Assembly: GCF_004352855.1 (NCBI RefSeq)
Contig: NZ_SJSC01000003.1
Span: 372,001-436,000, forward strand
DNA: 64,000 bases
Origin: Marinomonas sp. KMM3893
GTDB taxonomy: Bacteria > Pseudomonadota > Gammaproteobacteria > Pseudomonadales > Marinomonadaceae
Direction: 5' to 3'
The notes beneath the pieces were generated by a model that worked only from the letters and a program-made list of their open reading frames with translations, was not told where the DNA came from and did no database searches. Below are positions 44,360-52,436 of this stretch, in pieces (the stretch's first letter is position 1; each line of letters opens with the position of its first letter). The translations under genes were made by a program, and so were the position numbers.

Positions 44360-45414
44360 GCATTGGCCTCAAGGTCGGAAATCAGTACTTCTTTTCCGCC
44401 ATTGCGCTCGCAAATGTCACCGATGATCCAAGCGTTTTCGCCTTCTGCTTTTAAGATGGCTAAGGCTTGTTCTGCTTTGTCAGCGTCAATAGCAAGCACC
44501 ATACCAACGCCACAGTTTAGGACGCGGTACATTTCTTCTTGCTCAACGTTACCTTGTTCTTGTAACCAATCGAACACGGCAGGGCGTTTCCAGCTGCTTG
44601 CATCAATGCGAGCGGCGGCGCTTTCTGGCAATACGCGTGGAATGTTTTCAAGCAAACCACCACCGGTAATGTGAGACAGCGCATTAACAGAAACGGATTC
44701 CATTAATTTCAGAATGGATTTCACATAAATGCGAGTAGGTTCCATTAGGGCGTCTTTTAGTGCCACACCGTCGATGTCTAGATTTAGATCGGCTTTGCTG
44801 ACTTCAAGAATCTTACGGATCAAAGAGTAACCGTTTGAATGAGGGCCAGAAGAACCTAATGCAATTAAAGTGTCGCCAGCTTTTACATTGCTGCCATCAA
44901 TAATGCCTTCTTCTTCAACAACGCCGACACAAAAACCCGCTAGGTCGTAGTCGCCATCGTGGTACATACCAGGCATTTCAGCGGTTTCGCCACCCACAAG
45001 GGCACAACCAGACTGAAGACAGCCTTCGCCAATGCCAGTGACCACATTGGCTGCCACGTCTATGTCTAGCTTACCTGTTGCGTAGTAATCTAAGAAAAGA
45101 AGTGGTTCTGCTCCAGCGACGATAAGGTCATTAACACACATCGCCACTAGGTCAATACCAATAGTGTCGTGTTTGTTAAGGTCCATAGCCAAGCGCAGCT
45201 TGGTGCCTACACCATCTGTGCCGGAAACAAGAATGGGGTTTTTGTATTTGGTTGGAAGACGAGTTAATGCGCCAAATCCACCCAATCCACCCATTACTTC
45301 AGGGCGACGAGTTTTTTTACTGACGCCTTTAATGCGCTCAACAAGTTGGTTGCCTGCGTTGATATCAACGCCCGCGTCTTTATAACTAATCGATGTTTTA
45401 TCCGACTTGGTCAT
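44356..45414 (-). CDS. purM: Phosphoribosylformylglycinamidine cyclo-ligase
   Basis: A 352-residue AIR synthetase that closes the imidazole ring using ATP. Family motifs are [19 protein letters not shown] (in part), GTDGVGTKL, the [11 protein letters not shown] segment and [16 protein letters not shown]. The gene is divergent from DUF2066, a conserved pairing in Pseudomonas and relatives. No clear PurR operator was recognised in the 116-bp gap. Confidence 0.97.
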   Translation of the reverse strand: MTKSDKTSISYKDAGVDINAGNQLVERIKGVSKKTRRPEVMGGLGGFGALTRLPTKYKNPILVSGTDGVGTKLRLAMDLNKHDTIGIDLVAMCVNDLIVAGAEPLLFLDYYATGKLDIDVAANVVTGIGEGCLQSGCALVGGETAEMPGMYHDGDYDLAGFCVGVVEEEGIIDGSNVKAGDTLIALGSSGPHSNGYSLIRKILEVSKADLNLDIDGVALKDALMEPTRIYVKSILKLMESVSVNALSHITGGGLLENIPRVLPESAAARIDASSWKRPAVFDWLQEQGNVEQEEMYRVLNCGVGMVLAIDADKAEQALAILKAEGENAWIIGDICERNGGKEVLISDLEANA

Positions 45415-45530
45415 TGCCTATGCCTTATCATGGTACGAGGAAAAAAATGCATTTTAGCATAGTGACGCATTAGGGCTATGGTTCTTTGGTATTAAGACAG
45501 TAGAATAAGCAAATAAACGAAGGAAGGGTT

Positions 45531-46703
45531 ATGAATTTTCGTATATTAATAGTTTTATTCAGTGTTTTTTTTGTGTCATTCGCCAATGCGGTTCCGGTTA
45601 AGCACCTTTATCGGGCTGAAATAAAATTGCCGGTGACCGATTCGGAAGCGCAAATGCTTAATGAAGCCTTTGCGCAAGCGGTTGAACAAGTGTTGGTTCG
45701 AGTGTCGGGGGACAAGGCGGCGATCACTGGCGACTTGTTAAAGCAGGCGCAGTCAGAGGCGCCGACTTGGGTTGCTCAGCATTCGGTTGTCGCATTAAGT
45801 CAATTGTTGCCTGTTGATGGTCAATTGGTCGCAGGAAAGCAAGTGACCGTGGTGTTTTATGCCGAATCCATTGATCGCTTTCTGTCGCAACACAATTTGC
45901 CTGTCTGGGGAGAAGATCGTCCGTCTGTATTAGTGTGGGCGGTGAGTGAAGACAGCGGTGTGCGTCAATTATCAGGTGCAAACGCACCGTCCGATCTGCT
46001 TAATAATCTGGCGTCGTCGGCGGCCATGTATGGCGTGCCTATTTACGCGCCCTTAATTGATTCGGTTGATAAGAATGCCATTTCATCAGCCGATGTATGG
46101 GGCTTTTTTGAAGGCAGTATAAGCAAAGCCAGTAAACGCTATCAAACAGACGCGGTGGCGGCCATTCGGGTGGCAGATTACGCGGGCAGTCTGAGTGGCA
46201 GCTTGCTGGTGCTATTAAGTGACGGCAGTTCTCAGCGCTTTACGTTGAGCGGCGATAATTTGTCGGCACTAACAGACCAAGCCAGCGCGGCGATGGCCAA
46301 AGTGTTTTCCACTCGTTATGCCGCGGTTCGAAACAACCAAGCGGAGAGTCGTATGACTGTCCAGGTGTCTGGGATCAACAGTTATAGTGCGTTAAACACA
46401 GTGCAAACCTACCTTGAAAGAGTCGGTGTGGTGAGAGATGTGTCCGTTGTGGGCGCTAAAGATGACGTGGTGCTCTTCTCGATCGCGATCAATGGCAGCA
46501 AGCAAAAGCTCATCAACAGCATCTCGTTAAACAGTGTGTTGCAGGTAACGAATCCGCCGCCAGTGGCTGTGTTGCCAACAGTGTCAGACACAGAGGCCAG
46601 TGCGCCGTCTGATGGCGAAACACCTGCGGTGATTGCACAACCTGTCGTCAGCACGCCCGAACCCGCTGCGGACGAATATTTTAAATACAATGGAGTTCAA
46701 TAG
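45531..46703 (+). CDS. DUF2066 protein, exported
   Basis: A 390-residue protein with a signal peptide (RILIVLFSVFFVSFANA). The N-terminal half matches DUF2066 (LYRAEIKLPVTDSEAQML, VLVRVSGD). The C-terminus is Pro/Ala/Thr-rich and probably unstructured. The family is typically encoded opposite purM and has no known biochemical function; export to the periplasm is inferred. AAGGAAGGG precedes the ATG. The stop overlaps the start of the next small gene by 1 nt. Confidence 0.85.
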   Translation: MNFRILIVLFSVFFVSFANAVPVKHLYRAEIKLPVTDSEAQMLNEAFAQAVEQVLVRVSGDKAAITGDLLKQAQSEAPTWVAQHSVVALSQLLPVDGQLVAGKQVTVVFYAESIDRFLSQHNLPVWGEDRPSVLVWAVSEDSGVRQLSGANAPSDLLNNLASSAAMYGVPIYAPLIDSVDKNAISSADVWGFFEGSISKASKRYQTDAVAAIRVADYAGSLSGSLLVLLSDGSSQRFTLSGDNLSALTDQASAAMAKVFSTRYAAVRNNQAESRMTVQVSGINSYSALNTVQTYLERVGVVRDVSVVGAKDDVVLFSIAINGSKQKLINSISLNSVLQVTNPPPVAVLPTVSDTEASAPSDGETPAVIAQPVVSTPEPAADEYFKYNGVQ

Positions 46704-46930
46704 TGACAGATGTAAATGAAGGCACAGTACAAACCGTCGACTTTTTTGCCCGTCCTGCCGATGAGCAGCAAGATTTTTTGCGTCAGACTTGGTGTAATGA
46801 GTGCATGGAAATGGACCTTGGGATGACCAACCCTGTGGAATACCAAGACAAGGATAAGGTTTGGATTGAAGGTGAGTGCGTTAAGTGTTCCGCCAAAGTA
46901 GTGACCGAGATAGTAGAAGAAGACGAGTAG
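46703..46930 (+). CDS. Small zinc-ribbon-like protein
   Basis: A 75-residue acidic protein with two Cys pairs, WCNECME and GECVKCSA, spaced about 28 residues, which can form a zinc ribbon. No known family function is recognised. The GTG start shares one base with the DUF2066 stop, so translation is coupled. A strong bidirectional terminator follows. Its small size leaves some doubt, but the paired CxxC motifs and coupling argue that it is real. Confidence 0.75.
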   Translation: MTDVNEGTVQTVDFFARPADEQQDFLRQTWCNECMEMDLGMTNPVEYQDKDKVWIEGECVKCSAKVVTEIVEEDE

Positions 46931-46953
46931 TCTTTTTAGGGTAATGTAAAACA

Positions 46954-46987
46954 AAAAAAGCCGCGCTAGAAATAGCGCGGCTTTTTT
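46954..46987. terminator. Bidirectional terminator between the small zinc-ribbon gene and gltA
   Basis: A perfect 15-bp stem (46954-46968 with 46973-46987) around the tetraloop GAAA has A6 on one side and T6 on the other, so it ends transcripts from both converging genes. Confidence 0.93.
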
Positions 46988-47009
46988 ATGCAAACTCAGT
47001 CGTCATTAA

Positions 47010-48293
47010 CTACTTGTCAGTAGGGTAATTTCTTTCTGTTTTACCGACATACAGCTGACGAGGGCGGCCAATTTTGTAAGGGCTGCTGATCATTTCGTTC
47101 CAGTGAGAAATCCAGCCGATAGTACGAGACATGGCGAAAATCACCGTGAACATACTGGTTGGAATGCCAATGGCTTTCATGATGATACCTGAGTAGAAGT
47201 CTACGTTCGGGTAAAGCTTACGCTCTACGAAGTAAGGGTCTTCTAAGGCGATTTGCTCAAGACGCTTGGCAATTTTTAGCAATGGGTCATTTGACATGCC
47301 CAGTTCTGCTAATACTTGGTCACACGTTTCACGCATTACTTTGGCGCGAGGGTCAAAGTTTTTATAAACACGATGACCGAAGCCCATTAGACGGAATGGG
47401 TCGTTTTTGTCTTTCGCTTTTGCGATGAATTCGTCGATGTTTTCAACATCGCCAATTTCTTCAAGCATAGACAATACTGCTTCGTTGGCACCGCCGTGAG
47501 CAGGTCCCCAAAGCGTTGCAATGCCAGCGGCGATACAAGCGAATGGGTTAGCGCCAGAAGAACCGGCTAGGCGTACCGTAGAGGTCGATGCGTTTTGTTC
47601 ATGGTCAGCGTGTAGGATGAAAATTCGATCCATGGCTTTCGCAAAAACAGGGTTAACAACATACTCTTCACAAGGTGTTGCAAACATCATGTACAAGAAG
47701 TTTTCTGCGTAAGATAAGTCGTTACGTGGGTACATAACTGGCTGATCTTTAGAGTATTTAAAACAAATAGCCGCCAGAGTTGGCATTTTCGAAATTAAAC
47801 GAAAAGCCGCAATCTCACGGTGTTTTGGATTGCTAATGTCCATGTGGTCTTGGTAGAAAGCAGACAATGCACCTACTAGTCCGCACATGATCGCCATCGG
47901 GTGGGCATCGTTACGGAAGCCTTCGATAAACTTGTGCATAGATTGGTTCACCATAGTGTGATTACCAACCGTTCTTTCGAACTCTTCTTTTTGAGCTTTG
48001 TCTGGTAGCTCTCCATATAAAAGAAGGTAGCAGGTTTCTAAATAGTCAGAATGTTCTGCTAATTGTGCAATAGGGTAACCGCGGTGAAGCAAGATGCCTG
48101 CCTCGCCGTCGATATAAGTAATGGCAGATTCACATGAGCCTGTGGACATAAAGCCAGGGTCATAAGTGAAGATACCGTTTGAGCCTAGCGAGCGTACGTC
48201 AATAACGTCTGTGCCTAGCGTACCGGAAAGAACAGGTAATTCGATGGTTTTATCGATCCCATCTACTGTAAGTTGAGCTTTTTTATCGGCCAT
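47010..48293 (-). CDS. gltA: Citrate synthase (type II)
   Basis: A 427-residue hexameric-type citrate synthase that condenses acetyl-CoA and oxaloacetate. Active-site segments are [20 protein letters not shown] (in part), [13 protein letters not shown] with the first catalytic His, [14 protein letters not shown] with the second, and the Asp in the NVDFYSG region. The length matches E. coli GltA, and the N-terminal domain typical of NADH-inhibited forms is present. AAGGAGA precedes the start. It is divergent from sdhC across a 568-bp gap. Confidence 0.97.
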   Translation of the reverse strand: MADKKAQLTVDGIDKTIELPVLSGTLGTDVIDVRSLGSNGIFTYDPGFMSTGSCESAITYIDGEAGILLHRGYPIAQLAEHSDYLETCYLLLYGELPDKAQKEEFERTVGNHTMVNQSMHKFIEGFRNDAHPMAIMCGLVGALSAFYQDHMDISNPKHREIAAFRLISKMPTLAAICFKYSKDQPVMYPRNDLSYAENFLYMMFATPCEEYVVNPVFAKAMDRIFILHADHEQNASTSTVRLAGSSGANPFACIAAGIATLWGPAHGGANEAVLSMLEEIGDVENIDEFIAKAKDKNDPFRLMGFGHRVYKNFDPRAKVMRETCDQVLAELGMSNDPLLKIAKRLEQIALEDPYFVERKLYPNVDFYSGIIMKAIGIPTSMFTVIFAMSRTIGWISHWNEMISSPYKIGRPRQLYVGKTERNYPTDK

Positions 48294-48383
48294 TTATGGT
48301 CTCCTTCATATTCTGATCCGAGGCTAAGAAGTGACAGAATTATGCGCTTAGCCCAGAAGGTGGGCAAAAAGTACTGTCTACGC

Positions 48384-48413
48384 ACTATAAAAGTCAATCT
48401 TATGCATTTGCAA
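48384..48413 (-). promoter_or_regulatory. Candidate sigma-70 promoter for gltA
   Basis: On the minus strand TTGCAA (48408-48413) and TATAGT (48384-48389) are 18 nt apart, giving a ~80-nt leader. Motif match only. Confidence 0.4.
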
Positions 48414-48634
48414 ACTACTTGCATATTTGGTCTTTTGTTTGTAATTATCTGACAAAATGGGTGGTTTCCCTGTGGTTGAAAAATACGCTCGATGCGTTTA
48501 ACCTATTGAAAAATAAGAGGTATTTGTCAAAAAAAACGGGATTATTTTTTGTAATTTAATACCATTATTGTTTTAGCTTATGGTTACATTCAGCTTGTGA
48601 ATGATGACCATTGAAAACCCTTACTCTTGTCTAT

Positions 48635-48664
48635 TTGTCTTAGTAAATTTTGCTGGTCTATAAT
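48635..48664 (+). promoter_or_regulatory. Candidate sigma-70 promoter for sdhCDAB
   Basis: TTGTCT (48635-48640) and a perfect TATAAT (48659-48664) with an 18-nt spacer. Transcription would begin near 48671 and leave a ~190-nt untranslated leader before sdhC. Confidence 0.5.
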
Positions 48665-48861
48665 TGCGGCTCCGATGATTTCATTGATTTGCCGACGTAT
48701 TGAGATAAAGAGTAGTTGCTTTACCAAAACTCGTTTGCAAATCGATGGGATTTTCAAAGCAGGCCTATGATGCAGTAGCACTTTATAACAATGAGTGTGT
48801 ATCTGCATATAGATATTGGGTCGTGATTGACCATTCAATCGATAAAATGGTGTAAAGAGTC

Positions 48862-49239
48862 GTGAGTAAAAAAAGACCAGTCAACCTTGATATTTCAACA
48901 ATATCGCAGCCCGTAACAGCAATAGTATCAATTCTCCATCGTGCAACAGGAATCATTCTTTTCGTAGGTTTGATCTTCTTGTTTTATGCATTTGATGTCT
49001 CTTTAGAGTCTCAAGAAGGTTTTGATCACGTTGTTGATATGCTTCAAAACAACTTCCTAGCGAAGTTCATTATTTGGGGTGTTGTCTCCGCTTTGATGTA
49101 CCACTTCGTAGCAGGTATTAAACACTTGTTTATGGATCTTGGTTATTTTGAAGAATTAGAAAGTGGGCGCCAAGCTGCCATCGCTAACCTAGTGATCGCT
49201 GCCGTCCTAATCGTTTTAGCAGGGGTGTGGATATGGTAA
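48862..49239 (+). CDS. sdhC: Succinate dehydrogenase cytochrome b556 subunit
   Basis: A 125-residue membrane anchor with three transmembrane helices. The signature RPVNLDIST, then SILHRATGIILF with the quinone-site Ser/Arg, and the heme-binding His in MYHFVAGIKHLFMDLG are all typical. With SdhD it binds heme b and ubiquinone. The GTG start gives the normal length. It overlaps sdhD by 7 nt. Confidence 0.95.
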   Translation: MSKKRPVNLDISTISQPVTAIVSILHRATGIILFVGLIFLFYAFDVSLESQEGFDHVVDMLQNNFLAKFIIWGVVSALMYHFVAGIKHLFMDLGYFEELESGRQAAIANLVIAAVLIVLAGVWIW

Positions 49240-49580
49240 CTCAAATCACAAGTTTCGGCCGTTCTGGTCTTTATGATTGGATGATGCAGCGTATTTCTGC
49301 TGTCGTTTTGTCCTTGTACACGGTTTTTATTATCGGTTACTTGTTGTTGCACCCTGATCTAACATTTGATCAGTGGAGTGCGTTATTCGAGACCACTTGG
49401 GTACGTATCTTTAGTTTAATGATGCTGCTGTCCATTGGTATGCACTCTTGGATTGGTTTGTGGTCTGTGTCAACCGACTACATTAAACCAACCGGTATTC
49501 GTTTCTTTTTTCAAGCGCTATGCGGTCTACTGATGTTTGTTTACATCGTATGGGGCATTCAGGTTCTTTGGGGGCTTTAA
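49233..49580 (+). CDS. sdhD: Succinate dehydrogenase membrane anchor subunit
   Basis: A 115-residue protein with three transmembrane helices; the heme ligand His is in SIGMHSWIGLW and the quinone-site region is in GLYDWMMQRISAVVL. ATG 49233 overlapping the sdhC end is preferred over a GTG two codons earlier. It precedes sdhA by 3 nt. Confidence 0.93.
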   Translation: MVTQITSFGRSGLYDWMMQRISAVVLSLYTVFIIGYLLLHPDLTFDQWSALFETTWVRIFSLMMLLSIGMHSWIGLWSVSTDYIKPTGIRFFFQALCGLLMFVYIVWGIQVLWGL

Positions 49581-49583
49581 GTA

Positions 49584-51356
49584 ATGGCAAATATTCGTAC
49601 TATTTCTTTTGATGCCATTGTAATTGGTGGCGGTGGTGCTGGTATGCGCGCCGCATTGCAATTGACAGAATCCGGTTTAGACACGGCGTGTGTAACGAAA
49701 GTATTCCCAACGCGTTCACACACAGTTTCTGCACAAGGTGGTATTACCTGTGCAATCGCAAGTGAAGATCCAAATGATGATTGGCGCTGGCACATGTATG
49801 ACACCGTAAAAGGGTCAGACTACATCGGTGACCAAGAAGCCATCGAGTACATGTGTTCTGTTGGTCCACAAGCGGTATTTGAGCTTGAGCACATGGGTCT
49901 ACCTTTCTCTCGTAAAGAGAATGGTCGTATTTACCAACGTCCTTTTGGTGGCCAATCAAAAGATTTCGGTAAAGGCGGACAAGCGGCACGTACTTGTGCT
50001 GCGGCTGACCGTACTGGTCACGCTTTGCTACACACGCTTTACCAAGCAAACTTGAAAGGCGGTACTACTTTCCTAAATGAGTGGTACGCAACTGACCTTG
50101 TGAAAAACAGTGAAGGCGCCGTTGTTGGTGTTATCGCAATCTGTATTGAATCAGGCGAAACGGTTTACCTTAAAGCAAAAGCAACGGTATTGGCGACAGG
50201 TGGTGCGGGTCGTATCTTCCAGTCTACAACCAATGCACACATCAACACTGGTGATGGTGTTGGTATGGTGTTGCGCGCTGGTTTCCCTGTTCAAGACATG
50301 GAAATGTGGCAGTTCCACCCAACGGGCATTTACGGTGCCGGTACACTTGTGACAGAAGGTTGTCGCGGTGAAGGTGGCTACTTGATTAACAAAGACGGCG
50401 AGCGTTTCATGGAGCGTTATGCGCCAAACGCGAAAGACCTTGCCGGTCGTGACGTAGTCGCACGTTCTATGATTCTTGAAATCCTAGAAGGTCGTGGCTG
50501 TGGTCCAGAAGGCGATCACGTATTGCTTAAACTTGATCACCTAGGTGAAGAAACGTTGAACAAACGTCTTCCTGGTATCCTAGAGTTGTCTCGTACTTTT
50601 GCTCACGTAGATCCAGTAAAAGAGCCGATTCCAGTAATTCCTACTTGTCATTACATGATGGGTGGTGTGCCAACTAACATCAGTGGTCAAGCGCTAATGC
50701 AAAGCGACTCAGGCGAAGATGTGATCATCGATGGTTTGTATGCATGTGGCGAAATCGCGTGTGTATCTGTCCACGGTGCGAACCGTCTAGGTGGTAACTC
50801 ACTGCTTGATTTGGTGGTCTTTGGTCGTGCTGTTGGTTTGCATGTTAAGAAGGTGCTAGACGCTGGTTTTGACACGCTTAATGCTAACGACACGGACATT
50901 GAAAAAGCCATGGCTCGTTTAAACCGTCTGAATAATTCGACTGGCGGCGAAGATGTTGCTACGGTTCGTGCAGAACTTCAAAAAGTCATGCAGTTGTACT
51001 TTGGCGTATTCCGCGAAGGTGCGATGATGCAGAAAGGCTTGAAAGCGCTTGAAGAGATCCGTAAGCGTGTAGAAAACCTAAACCTTAGCGATAAGAGTCA
51101 GGCGTTTAACACCGCACGTGTTGAAGCACTTGAGCTTGAGAACTTGTTAGAAGTGGCAGAAGCAACCGCTATTCCAGCAGAATTCCGTAAAGAAAGTCGT
51201 GGTGCGCATGCCCGTAATGACTTTACTGAGCGTGATGATGAAAACTGGTTGAAACACTCATTGTTCCATCCTGCGAGCAAAGCAGTTACGAAACGTGACG
51301 TAAACTTTGGACCGAAAACGATGGAAGCTTTTCCACCTACAGTTCGTTCATACTAA
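49584..51356 (+). CDS. sdhA: Succinate dehydrogenase flavoprotein subunit
   Basis: A 590-residue flavoprotein that oxidises succinate to fumarate. The FAD fold is [15 protein letters not shown], and the covalent FAD His is in [10 protein letters not shown]. Active-site segments are [23 protein letters not shown] and [14 protein letters not shown]. The length matches E. coli SdhA. It lies 3 nt after sdhD and 12 nt before sdhB. Confidence 0.97.
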   Translation: MANIRTISFDAIVIGGGGAGMRAALQLTESGLDTACVTKVFPTRSHTVSAQGGITCAIASEDPNDDWRWHMYDTVKGSDYIGDQEAIEYMCSVGPQAVFELEHMGLPFSRKENGRIYQRPFGGQSKDFGKGGQAARTCAAADRTGHALLHTLYQANLKGGTTFLNEWYATDLVKNSEGAVVGVIAICIESGETVYLKAKATVLATGGAGRIFQSTTNAHINTGDGVGMVLRAGFPVQDMEMWQFHPTGIYGAGTLVTEGCRGEGGYLINKDGERFMERYAPNAKDLAGRDVVARSMILEILEGRGCGPEGDHVLLKLDHLGEETLNKRLPGILELSRTFAHVDPVKEPIPVIPTCHYMMGGVPTNISGQALMQSDSGEDVIIDGLYACGEIACVSVHGANRLGGNSLLDLVVFGRAVGLHVKKVLDAGFDTLNANDTDIEKAMARLNRLNNSTGGEDVATVRAELQKVMQLYFGVFREGAMMQKGLKALEEIRKRVENLNLSDKSQAFNTARVEALELENLLEVAEATAIPAEFRKESRGAHARNDFTERDDENWLKHSLFHPASKAVTKRDVNFGPKTMEAFPPTVRSY

Positions 51357-51368
51357 GGAGTAATTGGA

Positions 51369-52073
51369 ATGTTAGTTAGTATTTATCGTTACAATCCTGA
51401 AGTGGACGATGCTCCATACATGAAGGATTACCAGATTGATCTGCCAGAAGGCAAAGATCTGATGGTTCTGGATGTGTTGAACTTGTTGAAAGCTCAAGAT
51501 CCTAGTATTTCTTACCGCCGCTCATGCCGTGAAGGTGTGTGTGGTTCTGATGGCATGAACATGTCAGGTAAAAATGGTCTGGCTTGTATTACCACGGTTT
51601 CAGAAGCTGCGAAGAACGGCAAGCTTGTCTTGCGTCCGCTTCCAGGCTTGCCAGTAATACGCGACCTAGTAGTTGATATGGGACAGTTCTACAAACAGTA
51701 CGAAAAAATTCGTCCTTTCCTTATCAACGATACGCCAGTACCAGCGATTGAACGTTTGCAAAGTCCTGAAGAGCGTGAAAAGCTTGACGGCCTTTATGAA
51801 TGTATCTTGTGTGCATGTTGTTCTACGGCGTGTCCATCATTCTGGTGGAACCCTGATAAGTTTGTCGGACCTTCTGGTTTGCTACAGGCTTACCGCTTCT
51901 TAGCAGACAGCCGTGACACAGCAACACAAGAGCGCTTAGGCGAATTAGATGACCCGTTCAGTGTTTTCCGTTGCCACGGCATCATGAACTGTGTCAACGT
52001 TTGCCCTAAAGGATTAAATCCTACAAAAGCAATTGGTAACATTCGTACCATGCTTTTGCAAAGAGCGACTTAA
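51369..52073 (+). CDS. sdhB: Succinate dehydrogenase iron-sulfur subunit
   Basis: A 234-residue three-cluster subunit. The [2Fe-2S] ligands are in CREGVCGSDG with a downstream Cys, the [4Fe-4S] set is CILCACCSTACP, and the [3Fe-4S] set includes CHGIMNCVNVCPKG. It carries electrons from SdhA to quinone. A TAAGGAG precedes the start. The sdh transcript ends at the terminator that follows. Confidence 0.97.
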   Translation: MLVSIYRYNPEVDDAPYMKDYQIDLPEGKDLMVLDVLNLLKAQDPSISYRRSCREGVCGSDGMNMSGKNGLACITTVSEAAKNGKLVLRPLPGLPVIRDLVVDMGQFYKQYEKIRPFLINDTPVPAIERLQSPEEREKLDGLYECILCACCSTACPSFWWNPDKFVGPSGLLQAYRFLADSRDTATQERLGELDDPFSVFRCHGIMNCVNVCPKGLNPTKAIGNIRTMLLQRAT

Positions 52074-52117
52074 GTAATAAATGGTTCACTTTATTGTAAT
52101 AGAGTGAATTATGCTCA

Positions 52118-52153
52118 GGCGGCTTGAATCTAGTCTTCAATGCCGCCGTTTTT
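52118..52153 (+). terminator. Terminator after sdhB
   Basis: GGCGGCTTGAA (52118-52128) pairs with TTCAA-T-GCCGCC (52136-52147) with one bulged T, followed by TTTTT at 52149-52153. A second hairpin (TTCACT/AGTGAA, with TATT/AATA inside) lies just upstream at 52084-52108. The remaining ~280 bp up to sucA have no gene; TTGACA occurs near 52324 but without a good -10, so the sucA promoter is not resolved. Confidence 0.8.
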
Positions 52154-52436
52154 GCATCTTTCGGTGTAGAGAACTGAGTAAAAAGAATTTAAAATTTGTC
52201 CTCTGCTTGCAGGGATGTACTTAGAGAAACCATAGCGGTTATTGCTTCGGCAAACAGTGTCACGGAGGTGTGCTGTCGACATGGTTTGGTATGAAATGCA
52301 ATGGGACAGAAATGGTGACAAATTGACAATAAATCGAGGCTTTAACAGCCTTACGGGCCTGATAAAGTGATCGATCGAACATGATGGATTCATACCGGGA
52401 CCCCGGTAGCTGGCTCGAACATAAGGGTGATCGAGA

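Larger units (their letters stand above)
48294..48861. other. Divergent 568-bp control region between gltA and sdhC
   Basis: No convincing gene is present here. Two candidate promoters are listed separately. The DNA is AT-rich, with A/T runs near 48530-48560, and holds short inverted repeats such as TATGCA/TGCATA around 48400-48426. I see no clear CRP, ArcA or riboswitch signature. Confidence 0.6.

Noticed and set aside
48590..48838. Minus-strand 82-codon frame in the gltA-sdhC gap
   Set aside because: No recognisable features or ribosome site, and it covers the likely sdhC promoter.
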